From positions 1 to 64,000 of the forward strand of contig NC_000914.2 of the NCBI RefSeq assembly GCF_000018545.1: a DNA stretch of 64,000 bases, read 5' to 3'. Every line of letters begins with the position of its first letter. The first letter of the stretch is position 1. The position numbers and the translations under genes were made by a program. The notes under the pieces are model-generated. The model was given only the letters and a program-made list of their open reading frames with translations, was not told the origin of the DNA and did no database searches. Source of the stretch: Sinorhizobium fredii NGR234. GTDB lineage: Bacteria > Pseudomonadota > Alphaproteobacteria > Rhizobiales > Rhizobiaceae. Of the stretch, positions 55,157 through 64,000 are shown one piece after another.

Positions 55157-56409
55157 TGCCAAAAAATGTTCACATTATCGGCGCCGGGATCTCCGGCCTT
55201 TCCGCGGCCGTGCAGTTGAGCAATGCAGGTTTGCCGGTGCATGTCTATGAAGCGACGCAACAGGCCGGCGGTCGATGCCGCTCCTTTTTCGATTCCGCAA
55301 CCAATCTCACCATCGACAACGGCAACCATCTGGTTCTATCGGGCAACCAATATGTGCGCAACTACGCCCGTGCGATCGGAACGGAATCCGGTCTTGTCGG
55401 TCCGACGAGTGCCAAGTTTCCCTTCGTCGACATCTCCACCGTACAGCGCTGGCAGGTCGATCTCGGCGGCGGCAGGCTTCCGACCTGGGTGTTCCACAAG
55501 GCGCGTCGCGTCCCCGACACCAGGCTGTGGGACTACCTGAAGCTCGCGCCAATCCTATGGGCCGGCGCGGATGAACTGGTCGGAAACACTATACCCTGCA
55601 ATGGTACGCTGTACCGGCGTCTGGTGCGGCCGCTGCTGCTCGCCGCCCTGAATTGCGATCCGCCGGAGGGCTCGGCAGGGCTTGCCGGTGCCATCGTACG
55701 GGAAACGCTGCTCGCGGGCGGCGAGGCTTGCCGTCCGCTAGTCGCGCGCGACGGACTGAGCGCCGTTCTGGTCGAGCCGGCGGTCAAGCTCCTGGAGAGG
55801 CGGGGCGCCACCGTCCGCCTCAGCCATAAACTGCGCAAGCTTGCCAAATCGGCCGAGATCATCAGCGAACTTGATTTCGGTGACGACAAGATAGCGGTCG
55901 GCCCCGACGACGCCGTGATCCTCGCCGTGCCGCCACGGGCGGCCGCGACGCTCCTGCCCGGCCTGAAAACCCCGACCGAATTCCGCGCCGTCGTTAATGC
56001 CCATTTTCGCTTCGATCCGCCAGTCGGTGCGGATCCGATCCTGGGCGTGGTCGGCGGGCTCGTGGAGTGGCTGTTCGCCTATCCGCAGCGGCTTTCAGTC
56101 ACCATTAGCAATGGCGACCGCCTGCTTGACATTCCGCGTGAGGAGGTCGTGCGAGTGATCTGGCGCGACGTGTGCGAGGCCGGTGGGATCTCAGGCGAGC
56201 TGCCGCCGTGGCAGATCGTGTGTGAGCGCCGGGCCACATTCCAGGCCACCCCGGAGCAGAACGCGCTACGTCCAGGGCCCGTGACCGGTTGCAAAAACCT
56301 GTTCCTTGCTGGCGACTGGACCGCAACCGGTTTGCCGGCAACCATCGAGGGATCGGTGCGGTCGGGTAACCGTGCCGCCGATCTGGCTCTTTCAGAGACA
56401 AACACTTGA
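55156..56409 (+). CDS. hpnE: Hydroxysqualene dehydroxylase HpnE
   Basis: HpnE is an FAD-dependent amine-oxidase-like enzyme that reduces hydroxysqualene to squalene. The 417-residue protein begins with the dinucleotide motif VHIIGAGISGLSAAVQLSNA, then EATQQAGGRCRSF and IDNGNHLVLSGN, and ends with the second FAD site NLFLAGDWTATGLPATIEGS. The ATG at 55156 matches the family start; the frame is open further upstream inside hpnD. It sits between hpnD and shc. Confidence 0.94.
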   Translation: MPKNVHIIGAGISGLSAAVQLSNAGLPVHVYEATQQAGGRCRSFFDSATNLTIDNGNHLVLSGNQYVRNYARAIGTESGLVGPTSAKFPFVDISTVQRWQVDLGGGRLPTWVFHKARRVPDTRLWDYLKLAPILWAGADELVGNTIPCNGTLYRRLVRPLLLAALNCDPPEGSAGLAGAIVRETLLAGGEACRPLVARDGLSAVLVEPAVKLLERRGATVRLSHKLRKLAKSAEIISELDFGDDKIAVGPDDAVILAVPPRAAATLLPGLKTPTEFRAVVNAHFRFDPPVGADPILGVVGGLVEWLFAYPQRLSVTISNGDRLLDIPREEVVRVIWRDVCEAGGISGELPPWQIVCERRATFQATPEQNALRPGPVTGCKNLFLAGDWTATGLPATIEGSVRSGNRAADLALSETNT

Positions 56410-56457
56410 TTGATAAATCCAGACGGTTTTGCACGCTGCCGAACACGCAGGAAGTCA

Positions 56458-58401
56458 GTGAATAAGCATTCCGGAAATCGCACTGCCATCGATCCCGCCG
56501 CGCTGGAAATGAGCATCGCCTCAGCCACTGAGGCGCTGCTCGCTTATCGTCATGCCGACGGCCATTGGGCGTTCGAGCTTGAAGCGGATTCCACCATCCC
56601 TTCCGAATACATCCTGCTACGTCATTACCTGGCCGAGCCCATTGACGTCGTGCTCGAAGCCAAAATCGGAAATTATCTGCGCCGCACTCAAGGCGCGCAC
56701 GGCGGCTGGCCGCTGGTGCATGACGGGCCCTTCGATATGAGCGCAAGCGTGAAGTCTTACTTCGCGCTCAAGATGATCGGTGATTCCGTCGACGCGGCTC
56801 ATATGGTGAAGGCGCGCGAGGCGATCCGCGCGCGCGGCGGCGCCGCCAACAGCAACGTACTCACGCGCTTCCTGCTCGCGCTCTATGGCGTAGTTAGCTG
56901 GCGCGCGGTGCCGGTTCTGCCAATCGAGATCGTGCTACTGCCAATCTGGTCGCCGTTCCACCTCTACAAGATCTCCTACTGGGCGCGCACCACTATTGTG
57001 CCGCTGATGGTTCTTGCAGTGCTGAAGCCGCGTGCGAAGAATCCTAAGGGCGTCGGCATCGAAGAACTGTTCCTTCAGGATACCAAGAGCGTAGGCATGA
57101 ACCCGAAGGCGCCGCACCAGAGCTGGGGCTGGTTCTTGCTGTTCCGCGGCATCGACGGCATCCTGCGGGTTATTGAGCCGCATCTTCCGAAGAAACTTCG
57201 TGAGCGCGCGATCGCGAGTGCGCTCGCCTTCACTGAAGAGCGGCTCAACGGTGAAGATGGCATGGGCGCGATCTATCCGTCGATGGCCAATATCGTGATG
57301 ATGTATGACGCGCTCGGTAAAGACGATCATTTTCCGCCGCGCGCGATAGCACGTCGCGCTATTGACAAGCTCTTGGTGATCGGCGAGGAAGAGGCCTATT
57401 GCCAGCCCTGCCTGTCGCCGGTCTGGGACACCGCGCTGACGTGCCACGCACTTCAGGAGGTGGGCGGCGCTAACGCCGTGGCGAAAGCGAAGCAGGGCCT
57501 GGACTGGCTGAAGCCGCGGCAGGTACTGGACGTGAAGGGCGACTGGGCAGTGAAGGCGCCCAACATCAGGCCCGGCGGCTGGCCGTTTCAATACAACAAC
57601 GCGCACTATCCCGATCTCGATGACACTGCAGTGGTGGTCATGGCCATGGACCGCGCGCAGCGGCACGCCGGCAGCAAGGAATACGCCACCGCGATCGCAC
57701 GTGGCCGGGAATGGATCGAAGGCATGCAAAGCCGGGATGGCGGCTGGGCCGCCTTCGACGTCAACAATCTCGAATACTACCTGAATAACCTCCCATTCGC
57801 GGACCATGGCGCGCTGCTCGACCCGCCGACCGAAGACGTTACCGCACGGTGCGTCTCGATGTTGGCCCAGGTCGGCGAATTCACCCAAAGGAGCAAGGCA
57901 GTCGCCGAGGGGATTGCATATTTGCGCCGCACCCAACACGCGGAAGGATCATGGTACGGCCGCTGGGGCCTGAACTACATCTACGGTACCTGGTCGGTGT
58001 TGTGCGCGCTGAATGCCGCAGGGATCGATCACCAAGACCCCATGATAAGGAAGGCGGTGGAATGGCTAGTATCCATCCAGAGTTGGGACGGCGGTTGGGG
58101 CGAGGATGCAATCAGCTACCGACTCGACTATAGCGGATATGAGCAGGCGCCTTCCACGTCCTCCCAAACGGCGTGGGCCTTGCTTGGACTGATGGCGGCC
58201 GGCGAGGTGGAGCATCCGGCCGTCGCACGCGGGGTGAACTACCTAAAAAACGCACAAACCGAGAACGGTCTGTGGGATGAGCAGCGCTACACCGCCACGG
58301 GTTTTCCGCGGGTGTTTTATTTGCGATATCACGGCTACTCCAAGTTCTTTCCGCTCTGGGCATTAGCACGGTACCGGAACTTGAGGAGCACGAACGTTTG
58401 A
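56458..58401 (+). CDS. shc: Squalene-hopene cyclase
   Basis: The enzyme cyclises squalene to hopene, the core of bacterial hopanoids, at the inner face of the membrane. The 647-residue protein has the catalytic acid motif PDLDDTAVVVMA and several QW repeats, for example GMQSRDGGWAAFDVNN, YGRWGLNYIYGTWSVLCAL and SIQSWDGGWGEDAISY. The length is normal. The GTG at 56458 follows AGGAAG, which is better than the TTG at 56410. It is the last gene of the set 52921-58401. Hopanoids stiffen rhizobial membranes and can support life in nodules. Confidence 0.95.
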   Translation: MNKHSGNRTAIDPAALEMSIASATEALLAYRHADGHWAFELEADSTIPSEYILLRHYLAEPIDVVLEAKIGNYLRRTQGAHGGWPLVHDGPFDMSASVKSYFALKMIGDSVDAAHMVKAREAIRARGGAANSNVLTRFLLALYGVVSWRAVPVLPIEIVLLPIWSPFHLYKISYWARTTIVPLMVLAVLKPRAKNPKGVGIEELFLQDTKSVGMNPKAPHQSWGWFLLFRGIDGILRVIEPHLPKKLRERAIASALAFTEERLNGEDGMGAIYPSMANIVMMYDALGKDDHFPPRAIARRAIDKLLVIGEEEAYCQPCLSPVWDTALTCHALQEVGGANAVAKAKQGLDWLKPRQVLDVKGDWAVKAPNIRPGGWPFQYNNAHYPDLDDTAVVVMAMDRAQRHAGSKEYATAIARGREWIEGMQSRDGGWAAFDVNNLEYYLNNLPFADHGALLDPPTEDVTARCVSMLAQVGEFTQRSKAVAEGIAYLRRTQHAEGSWYGRWGLNYIYGTWSVLCALNAAGIDHQDPMIRKAVEWLVSIQSWDGGWGEDAISYRLDYSGYEQAPSTSSQTAWALLGLMAAGEVEHPAVARGVNYLKNAQTENGLWDEQRYTATGFPRVFYLRYHGYSKFFPLWALARYRNLRSTNV

Positions 58402-58676
58402 TGAGAAGAGTTTGGTCGTTAGGAGAACTCGTGAGGGTGAATGTCGACTCGATTGCATTTAAGTTTTCACCTGCGCCCATTTGCCTGACTTTATGGAGGT
58501 GACGAAGCACTTTGTTGTTGACGAAGAGGTTCCAGGCCTGACTGATTTATCGATGATTTCGCCGCCGACGCAGATGGTGAAGTCGTTCTCGCACAGATAC
58601 CGAGATGTTCTCGGCTGGATTGATGTGCATAGGAATGCAGAAGCGCCGGGTCGTGTATCACGGCCGATGGCACAAC

Positions 58677-58805
58677 TGTTCTGAACCAGGAGGCATTTCA
58701 TGCCGGTCTTCGCTGCAACCGCAGCGACACTCCGCGTGTGGTTCGACTGTACGCCACCTATTGAAATGAGGGTGTCGGCATAGGTGGCAATCGCGTCGGG
58801 GACTA
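58677..58805 (-). pseudogene. acdS: ACC deaminase (acdS) fragment
   Basis: About 42 codons on the minus strand read [40 protein letters not shown], a distinctive conserved block of 1-aminocyclopropane-1-carboxylate deaminase (usual length about 338). Nothing before or after matches, so this is a scrap. Intact acdS helps rhizobia lower plant ethylene during nodulation. The rest of the open frame downstream (to 58459) is not recognised. Confidence 0.75.
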
Positions 58806-58843
58806 TACTCGAGCTTGCGGAGCTTGTTTCCACTGAATGCTGT

Positions 58844-59092
58844 TCATGAATGTTTCAATGCGAAGGTGGTGGCTGGCACTCGAAGGGCAGCGACTACACG
58901 CCTGAGCCGTTCAGGGTCGACATCAGCACCTAATTCGATCCTTGAAATTTCGGCGCATGTCAGACCGCATGTTAATGCGAGGTCGTCGACGCTATATCCG
59001 ACCGCTTCGCGAGATCGCCGAACCGCATCACCTATATCGACGTGGTCCCTACGGGCGTCGTTTGGGCCCACGTTGTGGATTAAATTTTTCAT
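58844..59092 (-). CDS. Small XRE-type DNA-binding protein
   Basis: The protein of 82 residues contains [20 protein letters not shown] and [20 protein letters not shown], a helix-turn-helix of XRE type, and ends [26 protein letters not shown] sits nine bases before the ATG. Similar small proteins occur on rhizobial symbiotic plasmids. It lies downstream of syrM in the same direction but about 310 bases apart. It may be a small repressor or a leftover antitoxin. Confidence 0.75.
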   Translation of the reverse strand: MKNLIHNVGPNDARRDHVDIGDAVRRSREAVGYSVDDLALTCGLTCAEISRIELGADVDPERLRRVVAALRVPATTFALKHS

Positions 59093-59401
59093 GAGATGGA
59101 ACTCCTTCTATCGTGCGCAGCGAGCGCGCGTTCCCGCTTGAAGGGAACCTGTGACCATAATGGTGGATCAGGCAAGCCTACCATTGTTGCAGTGCAATAT
59201 AGGTCAAATGTTGACGATGCAAAGCGGCACTTAGCAGAGTGGCGCCAGCGTCCACGGCGAGTGCGATGACATGGCAGCGAGAACCCCGAGATGAACTGAT
59301 GCCTTGAGGAAGCTAAAGCGTCAAACACCCGGCGCTTGATGGGATCAATCGCACGCGGTGTCGGGCTGTCCTTCGCTGCACCCTTCCGTTCAGCGGTGAG
59401 T
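59093..59401. other. Gap between syrM and the XRE gene
   Basis: About 310 bases show no convincing gene. It should contain the promoter of the XRE gene and the end of the syrM transcript; I see no clear hairpin. Confidence 0.4.
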
Positions 59402-60421
59402 TCAACTATCGTTCTGCCGCCTCGCCCTTTGGTCTTGTGACACGTCTAGCCGGCCCATCCGCGCTGCGGCGGCGATTTCGCGACGCAGCACGCGATGTTC
59501 CAAGTCATGATGGCAGCGCTGGTGCCAGATCAACGCAACTTCGTATGGCTTCAGCTCCACGGGTGGATCTACAATAGCGAGCGGCAGCATAGTCGCCACC
59601 CGAGTTGCAACTCGGTTCGGTATCATCAGCACTAGGTCAGTCATCGCCACTACAACTGCCGCAGTCAGCACGTTGGAGACCACTATCGGACCGGGTAGTC
59701 CGAACCTGACCAGCCCATCATAGACTTGACCCAGGCCCTCGTTGGAATCCGAGGCAATAGAGGCGTGACGCAGCGCCGCGAAGGTTCCGACGCTCCACTC
59801 CTGCTCTAATGCAGGGTGGTCGTGGCGAAGCAGGCAAGTGAAGCGGTCCGCATAGAGACCGCGCCGCAAGTAGCCTGGAGGAGCGGCACCAATCTGCCCG
59901 ATCGCAAAGTCAATCTCACCTTGCTCGAGACGCCGTAGAGCGCCGTCCAAAAGTGGCTCGGTGACGATGTCAACATGAGGCACACGCTCACCTAAACGCG
60001 GCAATAGATATGGCAGCAGAACTAGCGATTGGTGATCGGGCATTGCCATAGTTACCTTCGACCGCAAATCCCTTAAGCCGGAACTGCAGCTCACCAGTTC
60101 GCGGATAGCATTCAATACCGACGGCAGCATTTGCGCCAAGTGTTCGGCCTGCGGTGTTGGGACTAGGCCACTCGAGCCGCGTACCAAGAGATCGTCATTG
60201 AACATGTCACGCAGCCTTGATAGGGCTCTACTCATTGCCGGTTGGCTCCTACCGACATGTTGAGCCGCATGCGTGATGTTTCGATACTGCAATAAGGCCT
60301 CGAGCTCCACTAGCAGGTTTAGGTCGACCGACGCCAGATTCGGTATACGCCGTTGACGTGCAGCGTCACTGCCATCGACGATCAGGGCCGTACGCGGATT
60401 CTTCCAAGCGGGCTGATCCAT
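59402..60421 (-). CDS. syrM: SyrM, LysR-type symbiotic regulator
   Basis: SyrM is a NodD-related regulator that activates nodD3-like and exopolysaccharide genes without flavonoids in rhizobia. The 339-residue protein has the helix-turn-helix ITHAAQHVGRSQPAMSRALS with LRDMFNDDLLVRGSSGLVPT and the effector part AMPDHQSLVLLPYLLPRLGE. Start at 60421: GAGGAG lies ten bases upstream and homologues begin near there, although the frame is open to 60460. A SyrB-like gene, a possible repressor, lies at 41998-42486. Assignment as SyrM rather than another NodD-like protein is by overall pattern. Confidence 0.85.
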   Translation of the reverse strand: MDQPAWKNPRTALIVDGSDAARQRRIPNLASVDLNLLVELEALLQYRNITHAAQHVGRSQPAMSRALSRLRDMFNDDLLVRGSSGLVPTPQAEHLAQMLPSVLNAIRELVSCSSGLRDLRSKVTMAMPDHQSLVLLPYLLPRLGERVPHVDIVTEPLLDGALRRLEQGEIDFAIGQIGAAPPGYLRRGLYADRFTCLLRHDHPALEQEWSVGTFAALRHASIASDSNEGLGQVYDGLVRFGLPGPIVVSNVLTAAVVVAMTDLVLMIPNRVATRVATMLPLAIVDPPVELKPYEVALIWHQRCHHDLEHRVLRREIAAAARMGRLDVSQDQRARRQNDS

Positions 60422-61640
60422 TGATGTCTTCTCCTCGTAAGTGGTGTTTGTGGGCCACAAGATGGCACCCGCGATAAACTGAGCTTCAACGGAGCCGATG
60501 AGATGCGTTACCTGGCGATGCAGTGTCTCGGGAAGTGTCTTCCGAACTCAAGCCGGAGCAGGTCTCCTCAAAAAACGCTTGGCGGGTTCGGCGTTGCGCT
60601 GCCGTTGTAAAGCAAAGAACAGCTATGTTGCCCCGCTCGTCGCCGAAGCGGCCAATAGATCGACCGAGCTTTGCTTTCAAACAAGTGCCTCATGAATCTG
60701 CCAGTTGCGCCAATTCAGCACCCTCGGCGGCGGCGCCTGTCGATTTCCGTCGCACCGAGCTAAACCAAGCGAGGGCTTGTGATGTACTGGAGGGCACGCA
60801 CGTACGGGTGAGCACCCGAGATTGCGCTGCCTGCGGCTATAGCTGGGGAGCCGAGAATTCAGATCGCCGCGAATGTGACCCCACTTGAATTCGCTCATGA
60901 AGCCTGCCTCAATGCATCCGCGGACGGATTGCCAATCATATCTGCGTGGCCGGTGTCTGACTGTCCACTCTGCCTCCAACCTGTACGAGTTTCTTAATCG
61001 AATTTCGCGAGAATGGAAAAATCGAGTTTTTGCATAGCTATCATCCATACCGTGGATGAACATGTAACATGCTCACTCAGTCGGGCTTGGGCATAAGGTG
61101 TTCGTCTATAGCCCCCGGGGCGAGTCGAACGTGAACGCCTGGAAGGAAGCCTCCCGCGAGCTTACGAACGTGTGCTCGTTGCTGGTCGCTATCACCAGAG
61201 GCGATACCTCCCCTTTCTCCACCATCCCCTCAAGACCGGGCTTGATCTGCAGCAGCCGGTGTCAGCGACTTTCCGGTCTATAGTCCCGATCGCATCTTCA
61301 TCGGCGTCATTGGCAGCCTGCAGGGGCCAAAAATCGCGGCGAGGAACAGTCACAGCGCCTTAGATGTTTCTATGCGAGCGTTCATATGGCGCTGCATTTT
61401 GCGGTTGTTGACCTGCGAGAGCAGGCAGCCGATTGGCTTGATGAACATCGTCTGCCGCGTCATCAGTGAGCTTCTGGCGGAGTTTGATGCCTGCGTTATG
61501 ACTGTCGCGTACCGACGGCTGGCGTTGAAGTCACCAGCGAGCCAGGCTAAGTGGCGTCACCCTCCCGGATGTCCCACCCCCCAGACCGGATGCGGGGCCT
61601 GCAAGCGAGGATCGATCTCGAGCGCGTAAGCGTCAGCTCC
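60422..61640. other. Region upstream of syrM without a supportable gene
   Basis: About 1.2 kb shows only weak frames. Near 60893-60930 the minus strand reads MSEFKWGHIRGD, like the start of an IS6-type transposase, but it breaks off at once. Around 61172-61360 a plus-strand frame (LVAGRYHQRRYLPFLHHPLK) has some protein-like character but no known domain. A half nod-box motif lies at 61041-61058. Otherwise I see nothing definite. Confidence 0.45.
61041..61058 (+). promoter_or_regulatory. Half nod box
   Basis: TCATCCATACCGTGGATG fits the first, palindromic half of the nod-box pattern (YATCCAYNNYRYRGATG), but the second half is absent downstream. It lies about 620 bases upstream of syrM, pointing away. 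It may be a truncated nod box or a weaker LysR site, or chance. Confidence 0.4.
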
Positions 61641-61642
61641 GA

Positions 61643-62336
61643 TCAGAGCTGCCTAGGCACGACGCCGGGCAATGGCGCGGGCCGACAACCCATGCGTTCG
61701 ATCACGGTTGCCATTGGCAGCAGGGCCCGGCGTACCCGGTACGTAGCACTGATTGTTTTTGCGATCGTTGACCCTGGTCTGTCGTTGAAGCTGTCTCGAT
61801 CGCTGCCCGCAGCGCAGCGCGACTGTCCATGTCGGTTGGGCTTCGTGGCGATGGCGGATTCGAGCTGGAGTTCACGACGTGCCACCTGCAGCTTCTGAAC
61901 GAGCTCGGTCGTACGCATGAACAGCACCCGCCAACCGTTCTCGATGAGCGCGAGGCCGATTGCGGCGGCGAGATGGCTCTTGCCGCCACCGGGCGGGCCG
62001 AACAACAGGATGTTCGCTCCCTTGGCGAGCCAGCTATCGCCCGGCGGCGATCGCCATGACCTGTGCCTTGGAGACCATCGGCACGGCGTCGAAGTCAAAG
62101 CTGTCGAGCGTCTTTCCCGGTGGCAATCGCGCCTCGGCGAGATGGCGTTCGATGCGGCGGCGATCGCGTTCGGCCAGTTCGTGCTCGGCGATCACCGACA
62201 GGAACCGGGCCGCTGGCCACCCCTCCTTGTCGGCCCGTTCGGCAAAGTCCGGCCAAAGGACCTTGATGGCCGGAAGGCGGAGTTCATTGCGCAGCGTGCT
62301 GAGCGTGGCGGCGTCGATGGCAGGGGCGTTTTTCAT
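61643..62336 (-). pseudogene. IS21-type istB remnant
   Basis: From 62336 the frame reads LSTLRNELRLPAIKVLWPDF and FDFDAVPMVSKAQVMAIAAG, then shifts frame near 62045 to continue DSWLAKGANILLFGPPGGGK (Walker A) and ALIENGWRVLFMRTTELVQK, and stops matching after about 61860. So it is frameshifted and lacks Walker B and everything after. It is a different IS21 lineage from the intact element at 21849-24466. Confidence 0.85.
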
Positions 62337-62750
62337 GCGGCGTCCTCCAGATGACGCGCGTCGATCAGGGCCTCATAGCCCTGGAGGGAGGCGAGACGAA
62401 CGTTGACGGTGGGCAACTGTGCCGGATCGGGCGCGAAGAAAGTCCTCAGCGCGATGATGTCCGGCAGTTCGTCCGCATCGAGTGTTTTAGCGAGCCGCTC
62501 TGCCAGTTCCCGCTCGCAGCCCCGATCGTGGGCCAAGGCCAAGAGCTCGACGGTGATCTTGCAGGCCTGCTTGTCGGAAAGCCGGTCGAGCAGGGTCTCG
62601 AAGGCCCTTCGGTATTCCTGCCGCGGAAACAGCTTGTCGCGATAGACAAGCTGAAGGAGCGCCATCGGCTTTTTGCGCAGCGAATGGATGACATGCCGAT
62701 AATCGACGACCTGGTCGTGCTTGCCGCTGGCGTCTCATCTTGGTTGTCGC
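62333..62750 (-). pseudogene. IS21-type istA 3' remnant
   Basis: The last part of an IstA transposase remains: VVDYRHVIHSLRKKP, LVYRDKLFPRQEYRRAFETL and KITVELLALAHDRGCERELA. It overlaps the start of the istB remnant by four bases as in intact elements. Upstream of about 62750 the similarity ends, so the DDE core is lost. Confidence 0.8.
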
Positions 62751-62770
62751 GCTGCAAAGCTGTCTTCATC

Positions 62771-63186
62771 GGCTGGAATGTCGAAAAGTCCTGTTGCGCA
62801 AGTCAGATGGAGAACCTTGCATGACCGCGAATGTGGGCGCGAGGAACGTCGACCTGTGCCGCGACACTGCTGAACCGATTGTCCTGCCAGTTGGATTGCG
62901 GCGGCATCAGCATCGAACCGCGGAGGCTAATGCGCTGAATACCTCCATGCACCTCTACCGAACCAGTGTCGGGCGAAATCGGCTCGGCGGAGTTCTCCGA
63001 TAAGCTGAGCTGCAGATGGCCAGCTGCTGCTCAAACCCACCTGGTCCGCCGGCGCGTCGTCCAATTCCTGCCCCGCACGCAGCAGCTATTGCTGCTCAGC
63101 GTACCAAAATCCCACCTCTTCAGCACAAGCATCGACGAGGATTTACGTGGACTTCAGTGAACACTACGCCGCGCAGGACGCCCGAC
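62771..63186. other. Gap between the IS21 remnant and nopT
   Basis: About 415 bases without a recognisable gene, lying downstream of nopT. Small plus-strand frames (64-87 codons) have no domain. No terminator-like hairpin stands out. Confidence 0.4.
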
Positions 63187-63972
63187 TCATGTCATCTTTT
63201 GGGTGGTCACCGTTGTTAAATGCTGCCGGTTTGGATTGCTGTAGCGATTGGCTAGGCTTCGGAACAAATCATCTATCTGATCTGATTGCACAGTAAATTC
63301 GCCGAAATTAGGATCGAAGAGCGTGGTGTTTCCATCCATTGCCGAGGTCGCAACGGTGTGTGCGCCGCCCTCAGCGAAATACAAGCTGAGCAAATGGTTG
63401 GATCCGTCGGCTGTAATCTTGGTTAGCATGCGCGGGAAGTTAGGCTCGCCGACTTTGTATACTTTCTCCTTTCCGGATGGAGCAAGGCCTGCTTTCTGCA
63501 ACATAGTGTTTTGCGCCGCGAAGTCGGCCTCAGAAGGTCCTGCTCCTTGTCTTCGGAGGTGAACCTTCAGATTCTCGTACTCCTTCTGCCGAACAGTGGC
63601 TGAGGCGTGCCTTTGCGATCCGGGTACTAGGGCCTCCATTCGGATTGACGGATGACTGTTGAGGTTACGCAGCCACTCCGCAGTCAAGCCGACGCAGATT
63701 CCATCTGCGTTCGCCTGGGCCAATTCGGCCGTCCTGTATCGGAACAGGGAGGTGCTCGGTCTCGCAGGAGAGGAGGTACTGGGATTGTTCGGATCAGATG
63801 CTTGTGGCTTGCTGGCGCAGCACCCCATCTTATCGGGGCACTCCGCACTTGGTGATTTCGTCCGGAGTTCAACATTCGCAAGCGTCTCCCTGAAACCATC
63901 GCTGTTCGCTGGATGAATCGGATCGTGAACTTGCGTAGAGCTTGTGAATGAACCACTGATGGGACTGTGCAT
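63187..63972 (-). CDS. nopT: Type III effector NopT, YopT/AvrPphB-type cysteine protease
   Basis: NopT is injected into host plant cells by the rhizobial type III system. The 261-residue protein has the catalytic triad Cys93 (ADGICVGLTAEW), His205 (GGAHTVA) and Asp220 (TLFDPNFG). An autoprocessing site lies at DKM-GCC (cleavage after Met49); the new N-terminus Gly50-Cys51-Cys52 carries N-myristoylation and palmitoylation signals for the host plasma membrane. The N-terminal 50 residues are Ser/Thr-rich, as expected for a secretion signal. The ATG at 63972 is chosen by family length. Its promoter region, where a tts box would be expected, is outside the window. Confidence 0.95.
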   Translation of the reverse strand: MHSPISGSFTSSTQVHDPIHPANSDGFRETLANVELRTKSPSAECPDKMGCCASKPQASDPNNPSTSSPARPSTSLFRYRTAELAQANADGICVGLTAEWLRNLNSHPSIRMEALVPGSQRHASATVRQKEYENLKVHLRRQGAGPSEADFAAQNTMLQKAGLAPSGKEKVYKVGEPNFPRMLTKITADGSNHLLSLYFAEGGAHTVATSAMDGNTTLFDPNFGEFTVQSDQIDDLFRSLANRYSNPNRQHLTTVTTQKMT

Positions 63973-64000
63973 GGCGTTCGTTTCCCTTCGCACGGTTATT

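Noticed and set aside
1..64000. CRISPR arrays, rRNA or tRNA genes
   Set aside because: No regularly spaced direct repeats of CRISPR type and no recognisable rRNA or tRNA sequences were seen.

Overview
The window looks like part of a symbiotic plasmid of a fast-growing, broad-host-range rhizobium of the Sinorhizobium (Ensifer) fredii / NGR234 kind. This is a judgement from gene content, not a database match. The evidence is a repABC replication-partition operon, nodD1 with nod boxes, the complete Nod-factor fucosylation set (noeJ, noeK, nodZ, noeL, nolK), syrM, SyrB- and MucR-type regulators, a squalene-hopene operon and the type III effector nopT.

Layout. (1) 1-4.2 kb: repA-repB-repC with an upstream palindrome, a counter-transcribed RNA between repB and repC, and two parS-like palindromes after repC. 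(2) 4.2-9.3 kb: decayed DNA, a cold-shock gene, a serine recombinase and a DUF1612-type plasmid gene. (3) 9.4-29 kb: a defence and conflict island. It holds a double Mrr-type nuclease; a short prokaryotic Argonaute operon whose partner carries nuclease-like, TIR and APAZ-like regions; a very long SIR2 protein; a vWA/PD-(D/E)xK protein beside a subtilisin cut by an IS21-family element; a decapitated RES toxin with its antitoxin; a secreted trypsin-like protease; and broken DUF2726 and HNH genes. (4) 29-31 kb: small secreted proteins. (5) 31.4-40.2 kb: insertion sequences, including a compact serine-recombinase element seated inside an ISNCY-type transposase gene, a GNAT/RHH toxin-antitoxin pair and IS66 scraps. 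(6) 40.3-44.6 kb: regulators (mucR, two SyrB-like genes, an XRE gene, nodD1). (7) 44.6-51.8 kb: GDP-fucose synthesis and Nod-factor fucosylation. (8) 52.9-58.4 kb: an NTF2-like gene plus hpnC-hpnD-hpnE-shc, coupled by overlapping stops and starts. (9) 58.5-64 kb: an acdS scrap, an XRE gene, syrM, a decayed IS21 element and nopT.

How it works together. NoeJ and NoeK would make GDP-mannose, NoeL and NolK convert it to GDP-fucose, and NodZ transfers fucose to the Nod factor. NodD1, responding to flavonoids at nod boxes, and SyrM would control expression. The hpn operon would convert farnesyl diphosphate to squalene and then hopene. NopT would act inside the host cell. The island at 9.4-29 kb appears to be a set of anti-invader modules, partly decayed by IS activity.

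The best candidates for something little described are the nuclease-TIR-APAZ/short-pAgo operon at 10.9-14.4 kb and the vWA-nuclease plus subtilisin pair at 18.5-21.9 kb. The cleanest structural result is the nested element at 33,951-37,266: removing it rejoins the two transposase halves into one 475-codon open frame.
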